From positions 1,674,001-1,738,000 of the forward strand of contig VJWN01000003.1 in the NCBI GenBank assembly GCA_007644065.1: DNA of 64,000 nucleotides, given 5' to 3'. Every line of letters starts with the position of its first letter. Positions within the stretch are counted from its first letter, which is position 1. The DNA is from Margaritispora aquatica. Taxonomy: Eukaryota; Ascomycota; Leotiomycetes; Helotiales; Discinellaceae. The notes under the pieces are model-generated. The model saw nothing but the letters and a program-made list of their open reading frames with translations, had not been told where the DNA came from and searched no databases. This document shows positions 23,381-35,073 of this stretch, one piece after another. The position numbers and the translations under genes were made by a program.

Positions 23381-26028
23381 ATGTCGAGAAAGGTAGACGA
23401 TGAAATGCAGCATATGGAAGAAGATTTCACACTTCTGAACACTGGCGATAGTGACGATCAGTAAGTCTTACTTCTGTTCACAACTTAGGTGGGGTTCTGC
23501 AGAGATTCATCTCTCATGGACTAAGATGACATATCCCAATGCTTCTCTTTCTTTGCTGTCATGCACCAAGCAATAAAACTGACTGAACACCTCTTAGATT
23601 GATCATCGCACTTGATTTCGGGACCACTTTCAGTGGTATAGCTTATATTTTTACGGGATCCGGAGACACAGATCCTCTTGTATGTACCACCTTGAAGACG
23701 TTCCTTTGATATCCACCAGTGTGTGACAGAAATGATGGAAGCTATGTCTTTGGACCTCTATCTTTATTTACCTTTATTGATCGAATATTTCGTTTTACAA
23801 ATCCACTCAAGACTTGATAGAGCATATTTAGGAATGTTCTATTTTGGGAGGTTGATATTAAGCGATTTCAACGATCATGTATTGTCACAAGTCCTTTGGC
23901 AGCATCCATCAGTTCTATGATCCCCTGAGGATGATCTTTGATCATGAACCCTCAGCCAAGCAGCGAGCACAAACATATCACGTTTTTACGATCCTGGAGT
24001 GCTTGCTAACTTCAGTGATAGTCTATCACAGAATGGCCCGGGGAAGATCGAAATCCCCCCAAAACACCTACACTCATCAAATATGCCAAAGACAAGAAGA
24101 GTTTTACTTGGGGTGCAAAAGTTGACCCTACGGACGTTGATAGAATTGAAGGAGTAAAACTTCTTCTTGATCCAACACAACCAACTCCACTGTTTGTTCC
24201 ACAAAATCAGAGTAAGTGATGTAGCATACCGAGTTATCATACAGAAATCTCATCTTATGGACTTTATGCTTACTTTTTAGGCACAAAAAAGGTTCTTGCC
24301 TCACTAGGGAAACCACCGATTGATGTCGCTACAGTACGTAGAACCTTACGATCCACGAGGATAAGCCTACAATTTTATTAGAGATCCTTTTGTTCAGTAA
24401 AGTTTCCAGACTCAAAATGACTGATTTCATCTTAGGACTATATCGGTGCTCTCTATGCTCATGCTATGGCTCAAATTGAGGGCGCCTTTTTCAAGGACTA
24501 TGTAGCCATGCAACAGAAGAAGTTTGTTCTTACCGTACCAGCAGTTTGGAGTGACAAGGCTAAAGATGCTACACTTCGAGTGAGTCAATCGCCTGCAAAA
24601 TGGCTTCGGGACACTGACACATCTCGAGGCAGCCAAAAATGCCGGAATTTATCCAATCACCTTGATCAAGGAACCTGAAGCTGCAGCACTCTACACTCTC
24701 CACTATCTCAAGAATAAAGCTCTCGTCGTTGGCGATGCATTTGTGCTTTGTGATGCCGGAGGTGGAACTGTGGATCTTATTTCCTACGAGGTCACTGCTC
24801 TTGATCCCCTTGAGCTGAAGGAATTAGTCCCAGGAACCGGAGGACTTGCTGGCTCTCTCATGCTCAACAAGCGATTCGAAGAGTTTGTCAAGAATATTGT
24901 AGGCGACGAAGAATTCTTTGCTTTACGAAAGAAGGAGGCCTTTGCGCATGCGATGAGGAGTTTTGATACTGATGTGAAAACAAACTTCACCGGAGATCCT
25001 GCTAAGTCGTGGTTCGTGTCTTTTCCAAAGGCAAAATTGGAGGACGATCCGGCAAATAATCTGGAAGCCGATTTCTTGCACTTGAAGTGTGATGCTGTGC
25101 ATCAGATTTTCGAGCCAGTGGTCAATGCGATTGAAAAATTGGTTGCTGAGCAGGTTGACAAAGTTCGTGTCAAGCGAATGACTTCGGGGCATCCGAAAGG
25201 CAAAGAGATCAAGGTAAGAGTAATTGCCGTTAGGAAGCCATATATTCTAATCTGGTCATAGGCTATCTTCTTGGTTGGTGGCTTTGGTGCCAGTCAATTT
25301 TTGAAGTCACGACTGGAAAGAACTAATCCAGACATTCAAGTCATCCAACCTCCAGATGCATGGAGTGCTATCGTCAAGTAAGCTACTAAAAGTCGCCTTA
25401 TATACCTCCACTGACAATGTGATCACCCCAGGGGCGCCATTCTCTCACAATTACCTTCTGAAGCAATAATCACATCCACCGTCGCAGTCCGTCACTATGG
25501 TGTCGAAGCACACAGCGTTTACAAAGAAACCGAGGATGCTGGCCAACCTAAATTCTGGAACAAGTACTATGGACAATATAGATGTTCAAAGATGACTTGG
25601 TACATTGAGATGGGAGAAGACTTGCAACGTGATAAGAGAGTAGAATTTACCTTCTACCGTTCTCTGGACGTCGATTTCACACCAGATGAGCTCATCTTCG
25701 TTGATGATCTCATTCAGAGCGATGAGATAGAGCAGCCAAAATACCCAGACTCCAAAAGAGGTATGTCTTCTCCACTTCTGTCATCCTCTTCGACGGCTCA
25801 AACATGAACGCTAACATCGCCATAGGAATCACAAAGACAAATGTCTCGCTCAAGGCCGATTTCTCGCAGGTACCGCGTAGTGAGTTCAAGGAAAAGATGA
25901 GTCCAGAGGGCACTCCATATATCTCGATTGGGTACAAATTGGTTATCGAAACAAAGGCGGCAAATATGGAGTTCTCGGCTGAGATTAACGGGCAGAAATT
26001 AGGCACGGTGACACCAACATACGCTTGA
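23381..26028 (+). CDS. HSP70-like protein with canonical ATPase motifs
   Basis: Fungal HSP70-like ATPase, 593 residues. Proposed exons: 23381-23460, 23598-23679, 24022-24211, 24281-24333, 24436-24579, 24629-25213, 25262-25377, 25432-25760 and 25826-26028. Phosphate-1 is IALDFGTTFSG, phosphate-2 DAGGGTVDL, and the adenosine motif FLVGGFGASQF, all intact. Intron 2 is unusually long (342 bp) and ends with a good TGCTAAC branch point. Intron 5 uses a CGAG acceptor. The C-terminal region lacks a recognisable EEVD or canonical substrate-binding domain, so this is the short fungal-specific HSP70-like type. Partner genes are not evident. Probably cytosolic chaperone or signalling ATPase (inference). 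Confidence 0.9.
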
Positions 26029-26350
26029 GTGTGTGAGCTGAGATGGAATGATTTTACGAGTATCAAGAGAAGGAGTTGGATGTATATACTAGATACCTTG
26101 CTTAGAAACGAAAGGATGCTGTTATTAGCAGTGCTAAGCTGTGCAGCCAATGTTCGCATCCTGTGAGGTGGCCTTCCTGCACTCCCCTCACATGCCACGG
26201 CACGAAGATAGGAAGGAAACTGTGTTCTATTCATTGAATCTACTTCAAATATAGATAAGAAGGAAGGATTAGAGACCTTCGTTCTCTGTGCTTCCTCGCA
26301 TTCATGTAATCTAACCTTGAGCAACCAAAAATACCATCCATGCCGTTATA

Positions 26351-27884
26351 TCATATTGCTTCTGGCTTCCTTCCATAGATAATATTACTGTTATAAACGT
26401 TAGCGTTTCTACCACCGATAAACAGAATCATGAGCACTTACGCCTTGTAATAAGTATGCACCTTGCTATCCTTCAACGCAGCAGTGACCTCGCCAACCCA
26501 CGCCACAACCTCGCTATGCGACCACTACGTGCAAAAATCAGCCAGGTCTCATCTCACCCTCACACCTCGCAGTGAAAAGTTCAAGGAAAAGCCAGCAATC
26601 TTACACCCATAAACGTGCAAAGCAAATACAATGTGAAGCCCTCAATGTCCCGCATGAAAAACATCATGTTCCACAGCCCAATCTGCTTCATCTTCGGATT
26701 GCTACTCCACGGTCCAACAGGCAGCTTGAACTTATGCTCCACGACATCCACGAAGCCCGCGTTGATGATGTTCTGCTTGGTCGTGTCGTAGATCGCGAGG
26801 GTCTTGCCCATCTTTTCGGACGCGGCGATTTGAAGTGGGCCCCATTTGTACAGTGGGTTCTCTTTGGTGAGTGTACCGTCGTCGCATTCAAAGACTACTG
26901 ACATGTCGAAGTGCTCGATGTAGCCGCCGGGCTTGATGGCTCTGTTTGAGTCAGCATGACCCTTAGATCAATCCGCTTGGCGGAGAAAGGTGACGAGAGG
27001 AGAGGATGGGGGCGGACTTAAAAGCTTGGCCGTACAAGCGAGGCCAGTCGCTGATGGCGCCCATCATGTAGCGGAGGTAGACGAAATCGAATGTGTTTGC
27101 CGGGAAGGTCCAGTCTAGCTCCGCGTCGTCGATTTCGAATTTGCAGTTCGGAGGCACGAAAGTGGGCATGATGTCTGACAGATCGATTCCTAGGACCTCT
27201 GCTGAGGGGTATTGGTCGGCGAAATCACTGCTGGTGTTAGCGAACTATTCGTGTTGTGGGAGAACCAATACTTGCATCGCCCATATTCCAGTTCCTGTTC
27301 CAACATCTAGCACTTTCTATGATGGTTGAAAGGTTAGAGATGGATTGCTTATGTTGATGATGGGAGGGTTGCCGCATACTTGCGGGGTTGATGGCAGAGG
27401 AGCGAGGAAGAGTTTGCCGTCGAGTAGGAGGGTCAGCAAGTGATGGCTGTAAAACATTAGCGATTGATAGTATTCAAGAGAGATGAGAGACTGACATGAT
27501 ATCAAGCTGCTCTGCTTGAATCTGGTCATTGGGTCCCCTATGGTTGTTTAGCTGTGCAAAATTTCGTAAATATCGAGACTTTTACCAATAGTCCAGAGCC
27601 TTGTAATTCTGATAAGTCCTGCCATGGATCTGACGGAAGTCTCTTATGCTTGATGTAATTGATGCCGTTGAACTCGCTCTATTTTGAGATTAGTAAATGA
27701 GCGGGATACGAGAGTTTTTGTGTTGAAATGTTGCTTACGCATCGTCGCCGTATGCAGACTCTATCTCCACCGCTTCGGGCTCCTACGACATCCCGTGTTA
27801 GCACATATGGTTTTCTATCTATGCTAATTACCATTGACGTACTACTGGAATGACAATTTCGTCTTGTACAGTACCTGAAGCCAT
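26351..27884 (-). CDS. LaeA-like SAM-dependent methyltransferase
   Basis: Class I methyltransferase of the fungal LaeA-like/TAM domain type, 331 residues in ten proposed exons: 27884-27843, 27782-27739, 27678-27586, 27537-27496, 27446-27380, 27316-27276, 27227-27018, 26941-26605, 26524-26442 and 26387-26351. Early text DFRQIHGRTYQNYKALDYWGPNDQ matches the family (split here by introns). SAM motif I is KVLDVGTGTGIWAIDFA, followed by VLGIDLSDIMP and KPGGYIEHFD. Intron 6 must use a GC donor (GCAAGT at 27275) to restore WAIDFAD. A P450 gene follows about 1.4 kb away, divergent. The true substrate of this family is often unknown; a secondary-metabolism tailoring role is inference. Confidence 0.9.
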
Positions 27885-29310
27885 CGTGAAAGGAAGCGAG
27901 CTCACAATTTACGAACGAACGAAATTCACGAACGAAAACCGGGACAATTCTTTAGCGGGTGAACACTGCCTAGTTATGCTCTCATCCTAGCAGAAAAAAG
28001 TGTGCAAGGTCACCAAAATACGTCCAGCACATCGCGCATTTCCCTTTTATGGAAGTGGGTGAAGGCAAGTATCTTGTGCTATCACACCAATGGAATTTGT
28101 GCAAGCGAACGCATGAACGGTTATGGCGCCAGAAGCGGAGGCTTAAGTGCGGATGTCCGGGAGGATACTGCATCTTCCGCTGCAGGTTCGGCTGAATGGG
28201 GAATCAGGTCTATAGTTTTTAATCAGGGCTGAGTGAAAAACATTCGCGGTAGAAGGATATAGTTCGACGAAAGCAGAGCTGCTATTGGGCGGTGTGACCT
28301 TTGATTTGTCGAACGACGAAACTGTCACGTTACCATATTGGAAATAACTACCTGTTAAATCACTTACGTAAATGAATATACTTCACTTGAAACCTAGTTT
28401 TGTTAGCTATTAACCACTCTCAGAGGGAAGAAGTGACGTGGAAACGTGACAATGTTCTCGGAATCACCTGCCCACGTTCCTGTCATAGGATGATGATCAT
28501 GTGACTAGACACATTTTCATTCACCTCGCTTAGCTTTGATGCAAAACTGCCTCACTCACCATGACTTACCTAGGTAGTCAACCATCATCTCGGAAACCGT
28601 CCATAGAGGGCAAGTTTGTTTGAAATTACGAGCACAAAGATAGGAATGCTATGAGACTCTGTTCTCGCGAAGTGGCCAAGTGCATTGGCCATCAGGTACG
28701 AGTATGACAAGCATTGAACCCTGCCATTGTCAGAATCACTTGGCTGATTACGAGGGTATGCGAATCATAGGATGAGAGATACGACTGAGTTTATATCCCA
28801 GCAGTCCCTGAGTGCAATACTGAACGTACTGATAATGCATGCGTTATTCCAGCATTCGCCTTTCATCGGTCTTCCCTGTGAGAGCCGACTAGATGATGAG
28901 CCTTTGAAGTTTCCTCATCAGACATATCTCTCCACCACCGTTTCAATCCTCTCATATCTCATATAATGTTGATAGTTATTCAATACCCGAATTCCCATTG
29001 TCGCATCCCAAGCGTTCGGTGTAACCATTGCCGACCCAGTAACAGGGATCGAATTCCAATTCAAACACTCGCTTAGCCAAAACTGAAGTTCAATAGAACC
29101 AGGAGCCGGGAACACAGCGACTCATACAGTGGAAGCTAGACAGCCACCGGTATATGCTTACATGCGCCATCGGTTAGTGCTGAGGTAGGGTGGAGGAGTT
29201 GAGGAGGAGAAGTCTCCGTCTTTAAAATGCTTATGAGAAGGATTCGCCCACCTTGTCCTGACCTATTGTTCAAAGAGAGACGTTGGTAGAAAATTGCCAC
29301 TATATTTGAT
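27885..29310. other. Intergenic region between methyltransferase and P450
   Basis: About 1.4 kb between divergent genes; holds both promoters. No gene is supported. Confidence 0.5.
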
Positions 29311-31503
29311 ATGGAGAATTATTCAGTAACTTTCATTGGGGTCTGCTCGTTGCTCATCTTCCTCGTCACACATCGAATCTACAAGATCTATTACGATTTG
29401 TTCTTGCACCCACTCGCCCACATACCAGGCCCAAAACTTGCAGCTGTTACACTTCTCTATCAGACTTACTACAGTCTTGTGGGAGGAAGTAGGTTTTATG
29501 TCCAGATTGGAAAACTGCATGAGAAATATGGTTCGTAGGACATCGCTGCGGAAGCGACGGTGAGAGAAGCTGACACTCACTTGGCAGGACCTGTTGTTCG
29601 CATCACTCCGAATGAGGTTCATCTCAGTGATCCGGACAACTATGATAAGATCTATTATGTTGGATCTCCGTACTTCAAAGCGAAGACTTACTATGAAGCT
29701 ATGGTACATCCCTCATCCTGTGTCCTTCCACACGGACACCTCACATATCACAACACATCTCCCCCATCTCCGCACTAAACCCCAATCAAAAGTCTCAAAC
29801 TGACTACCTCCACCCCCCCAGAGTGGCGGCGCCTCCGGCTTCTCGACCATCTCAAACGAAGAATACCGCCCCAAGCGGGCCCGCCTCAGCCCCTTCTTCA
29901 GCCGCAAGCGAGTCCTCGAGCTCGAAGATGTCGTGCAGCGCAACACTCAGAAACTGGTCTCACTCATGAGCACCAAATTCGCACAGGGAAAAACAATGGA
30001 CTTGCATCATGGATACCGTGCCGTGTCGGGGGATATCATCACCGATTACGCGTTTGATCGGTGCTACAACCTGCTAGATCGGGAGGATGTGGGCGAGAAT
30101 TACTTTAGGATGTGGGAGGATTTGGGGCCGACTATGTGAGTTCATAATGTGAGGATGGATGATGGTGGTTAAATAAAGAGACTTGCTAATATGCTATGGC
30201 TTCCAGGTGGATCTTCCAACAATGGCCTTTCCTAATGACAATCGCGAACATCATGCCCGAGAAAATAGCAGCAGCCATCTCGCCGCCTCTTGCCAACGTA
30301 TTCCAAGTCCAAGACGTACCTACCTCTCTCATTTCCCTTCATCTCCCTCCTCCCCAAACCAAACCCAACTAACGTCCCCCTCCCACCCAGCACTGTCGTA
30401 CCGCCATGTCTTACGCCCAAGCCTCTATGGCATCTCCCACCAAGACCACATCCAACACAAGCACACACCGCACCATCTTCCACGACCTCCTCACGCCCTC
30501 TACTACAGACGGGTACGTGGTGCCGCCACTACAAGAGCTAACCGACGAAGCAACCGCCATTCTTGGCGCTGCAGCCGATACGACGGGGAATGCGATGACG
30601 GTCGCGACGATTGAGGTTACGAAGGATCCGGTTATATATAGGCGCCTTGTAAGCGAGCTGAGGGAGGCATTCCCAGATTATGGGAAGAGCGGGAACGGAG
30701 AGAAGATGGAGTTTTTGAAGTTGGAGAAATTGCCGTTCTTGGTGAGTTTTGTGAGAAAGAGAGGCTTGATTGTCAGAAATTCTAACGAGTGATATAGACA
30801 TGTGTAATCAAAGAAGCAATCCGGTAAGCTCACCTCGCTCACCTACACTTTTAATACAAACTAAAACTAACCAGCCTCTCATTCGGCGACCCGGGCAAAC
30901 TATCGCGCGAAGTGCCTCCACCAGGTGCGACATTCAACGGCCACTACATCCCTGCCGGCGTAAGTCTCCCCTCCCATATTCCAGCACAAACACATAGTGA
31001 TACCAAGAACTAACTACCTACAGTCCTACATCTCAATGTCATCATGGGAACTCCACCGCAACGAGACCTACTTCCCGAACGCCATGAAATTCGACCCCGA
31101 CCGCTGGGCAGACAAGGAGGTCGTGAAGCGCATGGAGATGGAGAAGGCTTATGTGCCGTTTGGGAAGGGCAGTCGGAATTGCATTGGGATTAAGTAAGTC
31201 TACACCTCTCTCTACTTTCTCTCATCTATTCCAGTCCCAATTCCTGTTCCTTCAACTTCTCCTTTCTATCCTAGACATTGGCATATTTTCGAGAATTACG
31301 AAAAACAAGACTAACGCCTCCCTCCACAAAACAGTCTAGCCTACTGCGAGCTCTATGTGGTCCTAGGCCATGTCTTCCGCACATTTGAAAACATGGTAGG
31401 GAACGACCTCAAGCCTGAAGATAGGATGTACGATGACTATATCTCATCGCGCACGCCGCGTGGAGCGACGAAGTTCTGCGTTAGTGCTGGGACTAGGGCG
31501 TGA
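29311..31503 (+). CDS. Cytochrome P450 monooxygenase
   Basis: Microsomal fungal P450, 519 residues. Exons: 29311-29530, 29588-29703, 29822-30135, 30207-30315, 30391-30741, 30798-30823, 30875-30959, 31024-31193 and 31335-31503. An N-terminal membrane anchor (VTFIGVCSLLIFLVTH) precedes the HPLAHIPGPKLAA proline hinge. The I-helix motif is GAAADTTGNAM, the K-helix ExxR is KEAIRLS, the PERF-like segment FDPDRWAD, and the haem loop PFGKGSRNCIG. Overall layout resembles CYP families that act on terpenoid or polyketide substrates in ascomycetes. The nearby LaeA-like methyltransferase could form a small tailoring pair, but no backbone synthase is in the window. Substrate unknown. Confidence 0.93.
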
Positions 31504-31956
31504 GTCTGAGAGTCTGAGAGCTTGAGTTTGATGGCGAGTGGAGGAAGAGAGATGGTGAAGGTTGTGGTTATGGATCTGGATTGAATTTGGATCTAGAAGC
31601 ACCGGTTGTCCTTATGATTTGAGGATGATTTATGCTGTGTTTTCGTTTTCGGGTCACAGTGTGGCTGTTCGGTCTTTTGTTGATCTCAAGTTGCCTGAGA
31701 ATGTCCAGAGGAACGTATACTTTGCGAATAACAAATTCTTATTCTTCCATCAACCATGCTCTGTGATGTCTCTTGAGGGTACTAACCTGCTCTCTACGGC
31801 AATGTTCCCCTATGCTGTCATCCATCCACCATTACAAAATCAACATCAACACCCCCTCCAAGATCGAACGACTTACAATGAGTATGCTATATGATAGTCA
31901 TCTATCCTATCAACGTGCTATTCTGTGCACATCACCCCAGGTGTGGTACAAGCCAA
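31504..31956. other. Intergenic region downstream of P450
   Basis: About 450 bp, no gene seen. Confidence 0.5.
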
Positions 31957-32220
31957 TCAACCCCTTCCATTTTCACGATAGGTCGATCCATCGCCATTCT
32001 TATGATATGTACTTCCATCTGCAGCTCATTATCATCGATTACTGAAGCAGGCCTCTGATGTTTGCCTTGATTGGTATAACGATAACCACGACCTGGAGGC
32101 TGCATGCGGTTGTCATAGTCGTTTCCCTGCAAACAAAACAATGATTAGAGGAGAACTGCAAATAGATGACTTTTCATATGAACTGACCTAGCTATTAACC
32201 CCTTGATAGATGACCTCGTA
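31957..32220 (-). pseudogene. Decayed copy of the Tyr/Asn/Gly-rich small protein
   Basis: Minus-strand remnant of the gene at 32914-33270. Exon 2 (32126-32066) has exactly the same 61-bp length and encodes GNDYDNRMQPPGRGYRYTNQ against GNSYDNRTQPSGNAYHYSNN. Exon 3 (32018-31957) encodes DGSTYHKNGDGSTYRENGRG and then TGA, shorter than the sister. Exon 1 survives only at its 3' end, where AATAGCTAG replaces AATAGCCAG, so its last codon (32190-32188) is a stop. The donor after exon 2 is GC rather than GT. No in-frame start is visible. Probably non-functional. Confidence 0.65.
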
Positions 32221-32913
32221 CGGGAGAAATTGGCTTCAGCTTTGACTACGACTCAGAACTCGGTTTGGACTTTGGCTTTGGCATTGGTGGTTAACCGCCC
32301 TGCTTTCCCGTGGAAGCGGCGTCGCTGTACTCCGTGCCTTGGGAAGAGTACTGATCTGAAGAACAGTCATCGTGTTCTCCATAATCATCGTCTTCGTCGT
32401 CGTCGTCACAATCTTCATAATCATCATCATCGTTGCTGGTTGGCCGATTGTTCGTTGGTGACAGTGTGGTTGGAAAGGGTATGGAATTTGGATTGAGAAA
32501 TTTAGATCTTAAGAAGAGTATCAAACCTTATCTAACGTCTTATTCCCTTGTTAAGGAAGGAAGGTCGGTCTTGAAAGGTTGGGGAAAATCGCGAATGGGA
32601 TGAATGGTCCCAGTTTCCGGCAGATTGCTGAAGTACCAGACGCAATGAGGAAATTACAATACTTGCTACTCAAAGAAAGGCACATTGATGCCTGCGCACG
32701 CTTCGAGCACACTCGCAATCCAGCTGAACCCATGAAGGAATGACGGTAGGTCATAGGAAGCGCAGGATTCATCGATAAATCTCGTGCATTCCGCTACGCA
32801 AAACCCAATGAACCCCCACGAAAGAGGATTAGCCACAAACAGACTCAAGAAACAAAGAAAGAGCTTGTGAAGCCTAACAAAAGCTTTGAAAACCAATCGT
32901 CTCAAGCCAACCT
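32221..32913. other. Intergenic region between sister loci
   Basis: About 690 bp. It includes a minus-strand run of Asp codons (around 32380-32440), which is a low-complexity frame without other support. Confidence 0.4.
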
Positions 32914-33270
32914 TTACTTCTTGTAAACATTTCCGTTTGGAGCCGTATAGGTCACACTTCCACTGCTACCAGATCCAGTATTGTGGTAGGTGGAACCATC
33001 GCCATTGCTATAGTAGTAGCTACCATCTACAGATCATTAGTAGCCATACAACCCTTTTCCCCTTAAACTTACTGTTGTTGCTATAGTGGTAAGCGTTTCC
33101 ACTGGGTTGCGTGCGATTGTCATAGCTGTTGCCCTGGGCGAAATGTTAGTGTAAGGATGGCAACATGCAGATCATGGTGGAGGTTTATGTACCTGGCTAT
33201 TGGTGCCGCTGCTGTTGATAGTGTATGGAGTGTAGCTGTTTGAGGAACCAGAGTTTCCTTTGCCCGACAT
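32914..33270 (-). CDS. Small Tyr/Asn/Gly/Ser-rich protein
   Basis: Three exons (33270-33193, 33133-33073, 33026-32914) encode an 83-residue protein almost wholly of Gly, Ser, Asn, Tyr and Thr. It starts MSGKGNSGSSNSY and ends TAPNGNVYKK. The exons are too short to stand out as open frames, but borders are canonical, phases agree, and the repeated YYYSNGDGSTYHN-type units are shared with the decayed copy next door. No signal peptide. The composition is that of an intrinsically disordered, possibly prion-like or condensate-forming protein (inference). Function not recognised. Confidence 0.75.
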
Positions 33271-35073
33271 GATGGTGATGGCTAATCAGGTTTGGTTTTA
33301 GATGTTGAGGGGCGCAAGATATCAGACCGTTAGTGTTATAGCTGGATTACTGTGTAGTTTTAACATAGGAGAAAAAGGGAGAAAATAAGGAGGGATTTGT
33401 ATGGACCTTTATATCTGTTGACACTTCTTACCCACAAGAGGTCAAGCACTGCGGGGTATTCTGAGTGAGTTAGAAGATAAGAAATGACCTGGCATCAACG
33501 ACAAGAATCTCAGCTCAAAGCATCCAAAGCTAACCAACAATACAGCACTATATCACTCAAGTATGCCAAGACGGTGTGAATATTATTCCGTGCACCGAAA
33601 GTTGTTCCGATAACGAGTTTGAGTTTGTTCACACCGCTAAGTTGACCTTTGCCAACCCATTTTTGATCATGGGTGGATAATGGGATCGTATCGTATCCTA
33701 GAAATCACGAACAGCTACGACGCGCTAACACGTGATCACGTGAGACACTAATGCAATTAGGTAGTTTTGGCTTGAGGTCTACTAATCAGGTGTGTCTCCG
33801 GTCTCTCCCGCTTCTGCATCATGCTGATGAGTTGCTTTTTGTTTGCTTTTGTTGCTGCTGGTGATGCACTCACTCATGAACCTATGTCTTGGCATAGCAG
33901 AGCCATTTTATGATATTTTATGATATTTTATGATATTTTATGATGTCGTTGAAATTTAATGCCATCAGTTAACTGTGTTACACGACCATGGAAACTCATG
34001 AGGACTACCTAGCCTCGGCATCTCTTAGATGAGGGAGAGCAGTCTTATATCCTTGTGGTTGAGAAGGATGAGTTGTGCTTGTCTCTTTGACGAAAGGTAC
34101 CACTGGTTATTGCAGCTATTTACTCTGACTGTTCCATTCTATTCTGAAAGTTGGCTACTTAATCCCTGAGAATCAATTCCCACATGATATAATAGCAAAA
34201 AGCAATACTTCCTCAGAATAAATCCACGCGTCTTGTGAGACATCGGCAATCCCAAAGGATTGCTGAAGATTGTCCACTGAGACATCGCGATAGAGAATAC
34301 ACAAGACAATAAATGCCACTGGGCAAAGGACCATCTCTTCTCCTTTGATATCTCGAAGGAACAAGTTTTATAAAGGATTTGGTAATGTAGTACAACAAAG
34401 ACTCGGGAAGGAAAATGTCACTTTGTCTTGTGTTTCCTGACTTGACACAATTTGGGCTAAATTCGAAACATCGATCCGAAAGCAGGAATACGAGAACATT
34501 TGAATTGCCGCGAAATCATCTGGATATGTAGAATTCGGTTCTTAAAGTAGATAGACGACCACAAGCCATATGCATCATGAGAATTAACAGGAAACAGGAA
34601 TTATTTTCGGCGCTTAATGCTCAACAAAAGATTTTCTCAGTGAGCCGCTGTAACTGGCTGTAAACTAGCACAACCCGATGCTCGTGATCTGGTGTCAAGA
34701 GCGACTCTATTTGGCGCTATAGTGACCAGTGACCAAAGTGGGGTGCAACCACTTCGCGACTACACAAATGCTCCATTCTCAATCCCACCACCAAACGTTC
34801 TTCAATTATATCACGATCCTATACTGATCAACATCACCCAAGAGTATATCTTCAATATTATCTACCGACTGCAACATCAATACGACCAAGTTCAAGTGGC
34901 TGACACGTCTGCCTGTCCGAACGCGTGGCTCACCGATCGCGTTCTCCATCCCTCCCGGCCATCGCCGCCACAACATACCGTTATCAATACTCGATATTGC
35001 TTTCGATATCACCGAATAGCCCGAGCGTACTGGCGTAGTACCAGAGTATATACTTAGAAAATTACGACCTTCG
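33271..35073. other. 1.8-kb intergenic region
   Basis: Holds the promoter of the small Tyr-rich protein and the upstream region of the Whi5-like gene, a 10-bp tandem repeat at 33905, and no supported gene. Confidence 0.5.
33905..33944 (+). repeat. Four perfect 10-bp tandem copies
   Basis: ATTTTATGAT is repeated four times without change. AT-rich intergenic minisatellite with no obvious role. Confidence 0.97.

Noticed and set aside
23021..23396. Overlapping plus-strand frames between coiled-coil and HSP70-like genes
   Set aside because: One starts at GTG, they overlap each other, and no domain is visible; the interval is better explained as a divergent promoter.
32236..32524. Minus-strand Asp-rich frames (poly-Asp and Met-rich versions)
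   Set aside because: GAT/GAC microsatellite-like DNA upstream of the decayed mini-gene; no splice phase joins it convincingly to exon 2.
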